A stretch of DNA of 16,574 nt from Calditrichota bacterium (GTDB lineage Bacteria; Zixibacteria; MSB-5A5; GN15; FEB-12). Position 1 is the stretch's first letter, and every line of letters begins with the position of its first letter. Location of the stretch: contig DAOWIC010000360.1 of assembly GCA_030641085.1 (NCBI GenBank), forward strand, positions 1 through 16,574, written 5' to 3'. Below, in pieces: positions 1 through 7,378 of the stretch. The notes below the pieces were generated by a model. It was not told the DNA's origin. It saw nothing but the letters and a program-made list of their open reading frames with translations, and did not search any database. The position numbers were made by a program, and so were the translations under genes.

Positions 1-431
1 GCACCGATGACAATGTGTACCTGCTCAACGACGCCGCCAACCTGTTGATCGAACGACGGGCGGAGTCGCAGGCGGAAAAACTTCTGCTTCGCGCGGCCAA
101 CAGCCAACCGCCCGCGATTGAGACCGACGACGAAGCATTCGAGCCGAACTTCGTCAACAGCCGATCAAACTGGGACATGGAACGGGCCAAGAGCTACTAT
201 CAGCTCGGTTTTCTTTACGGGCTTAGCGGCTACTTCGGGCGAGCTATCGATTACAGCCGCCGGGCGATAGAGACCGACTCCTCGCTGGCCGAAGCCTACG
301 TCAATCTTGTCAGCGGATATCTCTCCTCGGGGCAGATCGAACTGGGACGAGAAACCTATCGTCTGGCCAAAGAGAAATTCCCAGCCAACGAAGTGCTCGA
401 TCAACTCAGCCGCCTCCTCAACGATCAATAA
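1..431 (+). CDS. TPR-repeat protein, C-terminal part (5' end outside window)
   Basis: The reading frame is open to the left edge (first whole codon at 3-5), so this is the last ~142 residues of a longer protein; the GTG at 15 is only an internal valine. The sequence shows tetratricopeptide repeats: a helical segment near the edge (LLNDAANLLIERRAE), then two clear 34-residue repeats starting near AKSYYQLGFLYG and LAEAYVNLVSGYL, each with the usual small/large residue pattern and ending in a Pro (KEKFP) or an acidic turn. TPRs are protein-protein interaction scaffolds; nothing in this fragment shows an enzymatic domain, so the function of the whole protein cannot be told. The gene is convergent with the outer-membrane operon on the other strand and ends directly at a hairpin terminator. 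It is the only plus-strand gene in the window. Confidence 0.85.
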   Translation, partial: TDDNVYLLNDAANLLIERRAESQAEKLLLRAANSQPPAIETDDEAFEPNFVNSRSNWDMERAKSYYQLGFLYGLSGYFGRAIDYSRRAIETDSSLAEAYVNLVSGYLSSGQIELGRETYRLAKEKFPANEVLDQLSRLLNDQ

Positions 432-460
432 AAGAAGGGCTGAGAAACTCAGCCCTTCTT
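432..460. terminator. Bidirectional hairpin terminator between convergent genes
   Basis: A perfect inverted repeat: 13-base arms at 432-444 (AAGAAGGGCTGAG) and 448-460, with a three-base AAA loop. The TPR gene stop codon (429-431) abuts the left arm. The lipoprotein gene on the opposite strand stops at 494, so the same hairpin lies 33 bases past it. Read on the minus strand, the stem runs into CTTCTTTTATTG, a usable U-rich tract; read on the plus strand the tract (TTCTTAT) is shorter. Bidirectional intrinsic termination is therefore likely, stronger for the minus-strand operon. Confidence 0.85.
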
Positions 461-493
461 ATCGGATATCGGATTATTCTTCAGAACGACATT

Positions 494-2656
494 CTAACGA
501 TCGGGATCGTCGTCGCGATCGCGCACCCCACGCTCCAGGAAGTGCTGCCGCGCCTCGGGAATGGATATCTTGACCGCCGCGTTCGGGTAGCGCTCGGCGG
601 ACACGGGCTCGTCCAGCCACGGCTCATAGATCCACTCCATGACATTGTTGACAATCAACTGCGCTGGATCCGACCGAATCACCAGCGGCGTGAAGTTAAA
701 GTGCACCGTGCGATAGATACTGGTCTCCAGGCGGTGTGCCACCGGGGAGCCTTCGAAGGTGTAAATGAAACCAACCGGGTGCGAGGCTCCTCCGAAGCGC
801 GATTTGTACAGATACATCACTTCGGTGCCGTAGGACCGCGAACTCCAGTTCACCTCGGGCAACGAACCAATGGAGTCAACCCAGCCAGTCTTGGACGCTG
901 GGCCGGACCAGAGCAGCCGGTTATGCAGATATGACGTGTCAATTTCAAAGTTTGGCCATTGGTCTGTGTCGATACTGTACGCCCCGATGAAGTCCTCGAT
1001 TCTCTGGCGCACGACATCGAGACCCATGGCATAAACAATCCAGTTAGAGAAAACCATATCCTCCACGCCAAAATACCGCGTATAATCGAGAGGCACTTGC
1101 GGATAGAACGATGTGAAACCGATCTCTCCGTCAACCGGCGCGCGCCAGGTGGCCCAGACATTGATACCGGCATCGATCGCCATCAAAATCTCCGGGAAGC
1201 CCATCTTGCTCGGTCCTTCCACGAAGCCGGATTTCCTGATATCTTCACTGTAAAGAATCAGCATTTTGTGCTTCAACAACAATGACAGCGGTATTCCATC
1301 CGGATAGCGTCCAGCCATAATGTAGTCGACACCGGTCTTAAAAGCGACCGAAGGCGGATAACTGTCGTCAAAGAAGACAGTGTCAAAAACTACGTCAGGC
1401 TTCCACGTCTTTAGAGAATTGTACCAGAACGCCTTGGCTGTATCGATCGCCTTGTAGACTGTAAAGTAAGGCGGATTGATGATACCGGTGAAGTCAATAA
1501 TCGCAACATCACGTTCAAACTGCGGATTAATGACACCGAAGATTTTGAAATCCGGTGTCAGGTCCGCCACAAGAGCGTCATCTCGCGATCTGATCCAAAA
1601 CACAAAATTCAACTGCACCGTCGTATCCGGTGCCTCGTTACGGTAGACATTATAAATCGTGTCCGAGGTAATCATTACCCAGGGGTCGATGCCGTTGGAG
1701 GAAGTCGTGACCAGCTTCGAACTGAAGAAATCAGTCGAGTCAATATCCAGTAGCCGCTCCTGCGAAAAGAACGGCGTGTTGGCCGTCGTATCCTCGAAGA
1801 CCACCGTATCGCAGCTATCGATAAAGATTGTGGTATCAACGCCACCAATGGACGTATCCACGACGAAAGTGTCACACCGGATCAAGGTGTCGCCGAGACC
1901 AAATATCCGGGCGTCCTCAGTAACAAATACGATCTTGATATAAGACGAATCGATCAGCATGGCTTCTTCGTCAGTATACGGTCCGAACAGCTTCCATTCG
2001 AACTCAAACGGCGGTGCCTCCAGCCCCTGCTCGTCGTAGTCCTTGCGGTCAGTACCTTCCCAACGCAGGCGCACACCGGTAATGATCCCGCCTTCCAGCA
2101 CCGAGTTGACATAGGGCGTATCGGCGAAGATACTGTAAATCATCGTTTCGGGCGGATTGTCGTTGCGATTGAATACGCGGTAAACGATGTCCGACATCAG
2201 GCCATTATCATCACACGCCTGAAGGAACACGTATTGCGGGACATATGTGTTGACCGGATCGTTTAGATCGGCTTTCAGCGATATGGTGTTGGTTGTCTGC
2301 GGGTCGGAAACCAGCGGATCGACATCGAGGTAAGTCCACAGTGTGTCATCCACGTCCGCGACCACGATAAGGGGATCGGCTCCGCCAAGATCATCCTCGG
2401 AAATTACATAATAACGAAAATAGTCGATCTGGCCGTCGTTGTCCAAACCGACCCAGTAAACTTCAGGATTGCGAGAGAATTGCTGACCGTCCGGGGGTAT
2501 ATTCACAAAATACACGATCGGTTTCTGATTCGCATTCATATCGCCATCGATTGTATCGGTGCACCCAAACATAAACAGCACCGAAAAGACCATCGTGGCC
2601 GCCGCGACAATCGCCAGCATGCTCAGTGTCTTTGTTCTACTCAATTTATTATCCAT
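494..2656 (-). CDS. Large secreted lipoprotein with Ig-like N-terminal regions and a GATase1-like C-terminal region
   Basis: A 720-residue protein of unknown function. Residues 1-31 form a basic, then hydrophobic, signal sequence ending in a loose lipobox (MFG|C32), so it is probably a lipoprotein anchored at Cys32. Residues ~45-165 and ~170-250 are beta-rich with patterns like Ig/fibronectin-III domains (PVNTYVPQYVFLQACDDNG; GVRLRWEGTD). Residues ~256-292 are an Asp/Thr-rich stretch with two Cys (261 and 282). Residues ~383-676 alternate beta and alpha elements (VAIIDFTG; HKMLILYSEDIR; GSPVAHRLETSIYRTVHFNF; LIVNNVMEWI), which resembles the class I glutamine amidotransferase-like fold seen in secreted proteins; I see no clear catalytic triad. 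The tail is charged (RDRDDDPDR). The start lies 21 bases after the PorV-like gene with only a weak Shine-Dalgarno, suggesting coupling to it. Domain calls are by eye. Confidence 0.8.
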   Translation of the reverse strand: MDNKLSRTKTLSMLAIVAAATMVFSVLFMFGCTDTIDGDMNANQKPIVYFVNIPPDGQQFSRNPEVYWVGLDNDGQIDYFRYYVISEDDLGGADPLIVVADVDDTLWTYLDVDPLVSDPQTTNTISLKADLNDPVNTYVPQYVFLQACDDNGLMSDIVYRVFNRNDNPPETMIYSIFADTPYVNSVLEGGIITGVRLRWEGTDRKDYDEQGLEAPPFEFEWKLFGPYTDEEAMLIDSSYIKIVFVTEDARIFGLGDTLIRCDTFVVDTSIGGVDTTIFIDSCDTVVFEDTTANTPFFSQERLLDIDSTDFFSSKLVTTSSNGIDPWVMITSDTIYNVYRNEAPDTTVQLNFVFWIRSRDDALVADLTPDFKIFGVINPQFERDVAIIDFTGIINPPYFTVYKAIDTAKAFWYNSLKTWKPDVVFDTVFFDDSYPPSVAFKTGVDYIMAGRYPDGIPLSLLLKHKMLILYSEDIRKSGFVEGPSKMGFPEILMAIDAGINVWATWRAPVDGEIGFTSFYPQVPLDYTRYFGVEDMVFSNWIVYAMGLDVVRQRIEDFIGAYSIDTDQWPNFEIDTSYLHNRLLWSGPASKTGWVDSIGSLPEVNWSSRSYGTEVMYLYKSRFGGASHPVGFIYTFEGSPVAHRLETSIYRTVHFNFTPLVIRSDPAQLIVNNVMEWIYEPWLDEPVSAERYPNAAVKISIPEARQHFLERGVRDRDDDPDR

Positions 2657-2677
2657 AATCCAATACCCGGTTTTGTT

Positions 2678-3670
2678 TTAGAATGCGATTGACATTGAAA
2701 AACGGTGAACCTCTGTGAGAACGCCGAAATCCTGGAACGCATAGTCGAAACGCAATTCCCGATCCTCACCGAATGGTACTCTCGCTCCGCCGCCGAACGT
2801 CACTCCATCCTCATCATAGTTGAAGCGGCTGCCAACGCGAAGGGTGAACATTTCCTGAAAAGTGTATTCCAGGCCGGTGTTGTATTTCTCAAGGTTATCG
2901 GCAGGGTGCGCACCCTCCGCGGCAAAAGTCAGCAAGTGGCTGTCACCCTCGAGGACGTTGATCGCGCCGCCAAACTTGAAGTTGATCGGCAGCGGATAAT
3001 CGTTGGAGATCATTCGCATATCCGGACCGAAGTTAGTAATAACCATAGCGATCTTAAAGCCTCTAAAACCGGTGTCGTAGTTCGTCCCGACATCCGCCGC
3101 CCAACCACTGGCGGAATAATCATGGGTAAACTCGCCCAGGTATTTCATCGATACACCAATTGAGAAACGGTCGGTCAGATAACGGCCGTACGACACCGCG
3201 AGGGCAAAATCGCGGTAGCTGAAAGTACGCCCGGTACCTTCAAAAGTACCCATCTTGTATGTCCGCTCTATCATGTCACCGGATGAGAGCGAGTACACAC
3301 CGATACCGAGCACTCCACCGATCGATTCCAGCGGCATACCGATAGCGCCGAAACTGTAGCCGACATCAGCCGGCAGGGTAATGTAAGTAAAGGTGGCCTC
3401 TTTGCCATAAAGGCTAACCAGCCCGGCGGGATTATAATAGACGGCTGATATATCATCGGCGACAGCCGTAAAGGCCTCGGCCATTCCCATAGCACGAGCC
3501 GACACCCCGAGTTCGAGAAACTGGGCTCCGGTCGTGCCCACCTTGGCCTGAGCCGACACCTCGGCCGGTAGGAACAAGGCGGTCAGGCAGAGCATGACAG
3601 CAATTCCGACCGCCACTGCTGACCGCGGAAACGCCTGTCGAGCACACAACCGACGTGTTGTTGTTCGCAT
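2678..3670 (-). CDS. PorV/PorQ-family outer membrane beta-barrel protein
   Basis: This is an outer membrane protein of the PorV/PorQ (UPF0164) family, related to FadL-type barrels. After a signal peptide ending near SAQA, the family's N-terminal signature is plain: FLELGVSARAMGMAEAF followed by VADDISAVYYNPAGL. Alternating beta strands follow, and the protein ends in FSMSIAF with a C-terminal Phe, the usual barrel-assembly signal. In Bacteroidota, PorV shuttles type IX secretion cargo and PorQ is related; other members have no known role, and no T9SS gene or cargo CTD is seen here. I chose ATG 3670 (330 residues) because GAGGA lies four bases upstream and it gives a normal signal peptide (MRTTTRRL...). 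An in-frame ATG at 3718 (346 residues) adds 16 residues but has no Shine-Dalgarno. It is the middle gene of the receptor operon. Confidence 0.9.
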   Translation of the reverse strand: MRTTTRRLCARQAFPRSAVAVGIAVMLCLTALFLPAEVSAQAKVGTTGAQFLELGVSARAMGMAEAFTAVADDISAVYYNPAGLVSLYGKEATFTYITLPADVGYSFGAIGMPLESIGGVLGIGVYSLSSGDMIERTYKMGTFEGTGRTFSYRDFALAVSYGRYLTDRFSIGVSMKYLGEFTHDYSASGWAADVGTNYDTGFRGFKIAMVITNFGPDMRMISNDYPLPINFKFGGAINVLEGDSHLLTFAAEGAHPADNLEKYNTGLEYTFQEMFTLRVGSRFNYDEDGVTFGGGARVPFGEDRELRFDYAFQDFGVLTEVHRFSMSIAF

Positions 3671-3674
3671 ATTG

Positions 3675-3679
3675 TCCTC
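3675..3679 (-). promoter_or_regulatory. Ribosome binding site deciding the PorV-like start
   Basis: GAGGA on the minus strand, four bases before ATG 3670. The alternative in-frame ATGs at 3718 and 3691 have no comparable purine-rich element, so this site favours the shorter protein. Confidence 0.55.
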
Positions 3680-3728
3680 GTCTATACTCATATAAATATT
3701 ATCACACAATTGCTTCATTGGTCACGGC

Positions 3729-6700
3729 CTACAGGTTAACTTCGAATCCGACACGAATCTGCCGGCCATAATCCCAGTTCGTTGGATCGGCATCATACTC
3801 CGAACCGCCCTTTACCAGATTGCCCGGATTCTGCTGCGTGTCGGCGCGGCCGGTATTCGAGTAAACTTCATTCACGTTGACATAGTCGAAGATATTCTCG
3901 ACCCAGATGATGAAACTGTTGTTCAGACCGGCCAGCTTGAAGTCCTTGGAGAACCGAATATCAAAGTTGACAATCGTCGGCTTCCTCAGCGAGTTGCGCT
4001 GAATATCCTCACCGGTGCTGGTGTTGATGTCCGGGTAATCCGCGGACGGCGTGAACGGCCGGCCACTCTCGATAAAAGTCTGAATGTCCATCGACCAACC
4101 ATTGGGAATCGGCAGTCCGAACAGGCGCGGTTTGACGGTGCTCGGGATGTAGACCTGAATACTGCCCTTGAGGCTGTGGCGAACATCGTTGTCAAGCGGC
4201 GCCTCCGAAAGAGGGTCGCGCGACAACTCGTGGTCGCTCATATAGTTCTCGTTGGTCTGCGACGCCTTGCCGTAAGCGTAGGCGTAAGTGTAACTTAATA
4301 GACCGTTGACATACCCGCCGCCGCGTTTCTCCAGAGTGAACTCAAAGCCGCGACTGCGACCATAGTCACTGTTCTGATACTGCTGCCGGGTCAGACCACC
4401 CACGCGGACCTGCGCCGAATTGACCTTGTTGAACTCATCCTTGAAATAACCGGAAAGGTCGAACGAGTAGTTCTCGCTCATGGCGTACTTGACGCCGAAC
4501 GAATACTGAATCGTCTTCTGGTAGTCGAGGTTATAATTACCGATTACCGTATTCAGGTTAACCGCCGTCGTGTTCCTCCGGTACATATACAGGAGGCTCG
4601 GACGCTGATAAAAGTGACCGTAGTTGAAGTGAACCTTGGCCTTGTCCGAAATCGGGTAGGAGAAACCGATACGCGGAGAGAATTTCTGGCGATCACCGAG
4701 AATGAGACCCGAACCGAGATCGTCGTCACGGGCAATATCAACCAGGGACCACTTGTCCTGAAGGAAGAAATCCCAGCGGAAACCGAGGTTGGCAATCATG
4801 GAACCGTATTCGAGTTTGTCGCGGAAGTATACCGTGCCGCTGACCGGGTCGTAGGCGAACATATCGCGGAAGGCTCCGCGATTCGGATACGGCCCGCCAT
4901 CGGGACGACCGTTGTATGGCAGGTAAGGCTTTTCAATCTCGTAATAGACGAAGTCTTCACGCTTCATAGCAACACCCGCCTTAAGCTCGTGATTACCCAA
5001 CTGCCAGAAGAACTTCATCTCGGCGCGGTAGGTGTCGATATGGCGGTCGTGCCACGTGGCGTCATCGTCGTAAGTCATGGGATCGTAGAACGAGCTTGAA
5101 CCACCGCCGTCCCAGCGACCGTTACCGTTTACGTCGACAAACGGCTCGCCCGGATCATAGCGGTAGTTCGGCTGATCGTACAAGCCGTTCCCGTTGCGAT
5201 CCACATAAGGAATGCCCGGCTCCCAGTTATCGTAAGGACCATTGTAACGGCCATCGTGGTTGTAATCCATATTATCGGGGCCGACCGAGCGGATAAAGAT
5301 GTCAACACCGGCGTCGTATACGTTGTTGGCGTTCACATCCGTGAACGGCTCGCCGATGATGGAGTCACCGTCGGTAAACGACTCTACTGTGTGCTGATCA
5401 ATGGTGGACTCCAGTCCAGCGTCGAGAACACCGTTGCCGTTCTTGTCATGCAGGTAGTCGCCGCGGTCCCAGACGCCGTTGCCGTTGAGATCGATAAACG
5501 GCTCGCCCTCGAGAAAATCAATGTATCCGTTATCGTTGAACCGGAAATCGGAGTAACTGATTTCGGCGCCCTGAACGTTCTGGTCGATAATCACTTCGCC
5601 GAAAGTATACGCGGCTCCAGTATAGTTGTCACCGTACGAGGCCGTGTCCGGGAAGAGGTTAATAATCGGCTCCGGGGCATCATAGACTCCGTTGCGGTTG
5701 CGATCTTCATAGTCTTCCCACTCATAGTCGAACGTGAACTGGTCAGGGTCGAGCCCCTCGCCCGGGTTGTTCGGATCGCCCGGCTTCTGGGTGACGGCAT
5801 TTTGCTTGAAAGAGATGATCGCCTCGTAGTTCATGTTCTTGCTCAGCGACTGCGATATCTCGAGCGATGCCGACTTCCACTTGTCGACACGAACCGGAGC
5901 GGTAGCCGCAGAGTAGCGATAACCCCATCCGAATAACATGGACTTCGACTTCGAATCTTTATAAGAGAAGATCATCTTCAGGTTCTGAGTCGGACGCAAC
6001 TTCAGATTCGTCATCCAGTAGTAGTTGTTGTTGAGACGTTCGGGAATATCGAAACCGAGCAAATTAAAAGCGCCATCAACACGGCGTGTCTCGTCGGTAT
6101 CGTAATCGTAGTAATTGTAAATGCCGTCGTTCTTGTCAACTTCCGCATAGAAGTAATAAGTAAACTCCCGATCCTGGAGGAAATTAATGCCCAGCGCCGG
6201 CAGGATTTTATCCTTGAAAAGCGGGTCCGGACCGCTGAACGAAAAGCGAGCGTAATCCATATTGCGGGAGAACTCGTTAAGGTCCTCGTTACCGAAGTCG
6301 TCGGTGATGTACTGGAAATTCATCCGCGTAACATCCTTGGAACCGGTCTGCGTCGTAATCTTCACGATGCCCGAAAGGGCGTCTCCGTATTCGGGGTCGA
6401 AACCGTCTTTAATAACGGTGAACTCCTGAATCGAACCGGACACCAGCGACAACGCCGCACCGGCTTGCCCCAAACCACCGAGCGGATCGTTGAGAGGCAC
6501 ACCGTCAACAATGTACGCCACCTCAAAAGCACGACCGCCGCGAATGAACACCTCCCCCTGATTATTGGTAACAACACCGGTCACCTGTCCCAACAGGTCG
6601 TCGATAGTGGCCACCGCCTGTTTCTCGATGATCTCCTTCGACATTGTGATACCACCGGAGGTAGAGTGGATGTCAAGAATGTCGCGCTCATCCTTTACGA

Positions 6701-7064
6701 CAATCTCGACATCAAGCTTGGACACCTTCTTGGTAAGCTGTAAAGAGGCCTCCTCGGTGATATCCGACTGAACCTTCACATTGGTAATAGTAGCCGTGTT
6801 GTACTCAAGGTGACTGACCTTGAGTTGGTAAGTTCCCGGTTCCAACTGCTTGATCAAGTAACGGCCGTCAAAATCAGTCAGCGAACCGCGATTGGTGCCC
6901 ACCACCATGACAGACGCACCGTAAATAGGCTCTCCCGTTTCCTTGTCTGTCAACCGTCCTTTTATCTGACCTGTCGCAGCCGAGAAGACATTCGCCGGTA
7001 CCATTGCCACGCATGCCAATAGCACGACAACCCACAACAAAGGCTGCATGCGACTTCTTAGCAT
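3729..7064 (-). CDS. TonB-dependent outer membrane receptor with carboxypeptidase-regulatory-like domain and metal-loop-like repeats
   Basis: A 1111-residue outer membrane receptor that would import a ligand using TonB energy. Residues 1-29 are a signal peptide. Residues ~32-112 are a carboxypeptidase-regulatory-like beta sandwich (GQIKGRLTDKETGEPIYGASV...GRYLIKQLEPGTYQLKV). Residues ~135-240 are the plug (IDDLLGQVTGVV, VFIRGGRAFEVAYIVDGVPL, EYGDALSGIVKITT). The rest is the 22-strand-type barrel, ending in RQIRVGFEVNL. Residues ~454-652 hold an Asp/Asn/Gly-rich insertion with eight DxNGNGxxD-like loops, likely extracellular. No clear TonB box is visible. A strong GGAGG seven bases before ATG 7064 sets the start. 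It is the first gene of the operon; the PorV-like start is 58 bases (ATG 3670) downstream. No SusD-like partner follows, so it is not a classical SusC. The substrate cannot be told. Confidence 0.93.
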   Translation of the reverse strand: MLRSRMQPLLWVVVLLACVAMVPANVFSAATGQIKGRLTDKETGEPIYGASVMVVGTNRGSLTDFDGRYLIKQLEPGTYQLKVSHLEYNTATITNVKVQSDITEEASLQLTKKVSKLDVEIVVKDERDILDIHSTSGGITMSKEIIEKQAVATIDDLLGQVTGVVTNNQGEVFIRGGRAFEVAYIVDGVPLNDPLGGLGQAGAALSLVSGSIQEFTVIKDGFDPEYGDALSGIVKITTQTGSKDVTRMNFQYITDDFGNEDLNEFSRNMDYARFSFSGPDPLFKDKILPALGINFLQDREFTYYFYAEVDKNDGIYNYYDYDTDETRRVDGAFNLLGFDIPERLNNNYYWMTNLKLRPTQNLKMIFSYKDSKSKSMLFGWGYRYSAATAPVRVDKWKSASLEISQSLSKNMNYEAIISFKQNAVTQKPGDPNNPGEGLDPDQFTFDYEWEDYEDRNRNGVYDAPEPIINLFPDTASYGDNYTGAAYTFGEVIIDQNVQGAEISYSDFRFNDNGYIDFLEGEPFIDLNGNGVWDRGDYLHDKNGNGVLDAGLESTIDQHTVESFTDGDSIIGEPFTDVNANNVYDAGVDIFIRSVGPDNMDYNHDGRYNGPYDNWEPGIPYVDRNGNGLYDQPNYRYDPGEPFVDVNGNGRWDGGGSSSFYDPMTYDDDATWHDRHIDTYRAEMKFFWQLGNHELKAGVAMKREDFVYYEIEKPYLPYNGRPDGGPYPNRGAFRDMFAYDPVSGTVYFRDKLEYGSMIANLGFRWDFFLQDKWSLVDIARDDDLGSGLILGDRQKFSPRIGFSYPISDKAKVHFNYGHFYQRPSLLYMYRRNTTAVNLNTVIGNYNLDYQKTIQYSFGVKYAMSENYSFDLSGYFKDEFNKVNSAQVRVGGLTRQQYQNSDYGRSRGFEFTLEKRGGGYVNGLLSYTYAYAYGKASQTNENYMSDHELSRDPLSEAPLDNDVRHSLKGSIQVYIPSTVKPRLFGLPIPNGWSMDIQTFIESGRPFTPSADYPDINTSTGEDIQRNSLRKPTIVNFDIRFSKDFKLAGLNNSFIIWVENIFDYVNVNEVYSNTGRADTQQNPGNLVKGGSEYDADPTNWDYGRQIRVGFEVNL
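5109..5705 (-). repeat. Eight Asp/Asn/Gly metal-loop-like repeats in the receptor
   Basis: Inside the receptor, residues 454-652 carry nine-residue loops: DRNRNGVYD (454), RFNDNGYID (508), DLNGNGVWD (525), DKNGNGVLD (540), DVNANNVYD (576), DYNHDGRYN (600), DRNGNGLYD (622) and DVNGNGRWD (644). Several follow a GEPF[IVT]D lead-in, and the DNA is repetitive too: on the plus strand AACGGCTCGCC recurs at 5140-5150, 5344-5354 and 5497-5507. The DxNxDG/DxNGNG spacing resembles calcium loops of dockerin, EF-hand-like and thrombospondin type 3 repeats. Calcium binding is inferred, not shown. Confidence 0.8.
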
Positions 7065-7114
7065 CTCACATCCTCCAGGATATATCCCAACAAAGTTATT
7101 TTTCAGACCATGCT

Positions 7115-7143
7115 AAGGCTCGATAAGCCCCGACTCGAGCCTT
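7115..7143 (-). promoter_or_regulatory. Hairpin in the receptor mRNA leader
   Basis: A perfect 9-bp inverted repeat, AAGGCTCGA at 7115-7123 and TCGAGCCTT at 7135-7143, with an 11-base loop. It sits in the leader between the predicted promoter and the receptor start, about 50 bases before the ATG. No run of U follows on the minus strand (AGCATGGTC), so it is a poor terminator; it may be a protein- or RNA-level control element, or an mRNA-stability stem. I do not recognise a known riboswitch in the leader. Confidence 0.5.
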
Positions 7144-7284
7144 GGCGCGTTATCTTTGTATTGAAATTCAAGAACTTAGGCAAAGTGTGAGGGTTACTTC
7201 GCCCAAAGGTCCCAACCATAAGCAAATTAACTCTTTAACCCAAGCATTACCCAACTTATCTGCGTTAACGTCGTATAAGCAGTG

Positions 7285-7314
7285 AAGATAGCCCGCGCTC
7301 GCCGGGTAAGTCAA
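7285..7314 (-). promoter_or_regulatory. Sigma70-like promoter of the receptor operon
   Basis: On the minus strand TTGACT (7309-7314) and TATCTT (7285-7290) are separated by 18 bases. Transcription would start near 7278 and give a leader of about 214 bases before the receptor ATG at 7064. An 8-base inverted repeat frames it (ATAAGCAG at 7275-7282, CTGCTTAT at 7335-7342), and TTATCTGC occurs twice, at 7256-7263 and 7328-7335. The remainder of the 7065-7378 intergenic stretch holds the hairpin at 7115-7143 and no gene that I can support. No terminator for the upstream octanoyltransferase gene was seen, so read-through is possible. Confidence 0.5.
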
Positions 7315-7378
7315 GCGAATTTTTGTTTTATCTGCTGCTTATGCGCCATTTTACGCCATCCTATAGACTCGCCACTCT

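Noticed and set aside
4614..5936. Plus-strand open frames opposite the TonB-dependent receptor
   Set aside because: They are antisense to a well-supported receptor; long open stretches arise from the biased Asp/Asn/Gly repeat codons.
494..7064. Type IX secretion locus, because of the PorV-like protein
   Set aside because: No por/gld/spr gene is present and the lipoprotein C-terminus (RDRDDDPDR) does not look like a T9SS sorting domain; PorV/PorQ relatives are common outside T9SS.
7065..7378. Cobalamin riboswitch ahead of the TonB-dependent receptor
   Set aside because: I looked for the B12-box type GCCACTG and did not find it in the leader; no other known riboswitch pattern was recognised.
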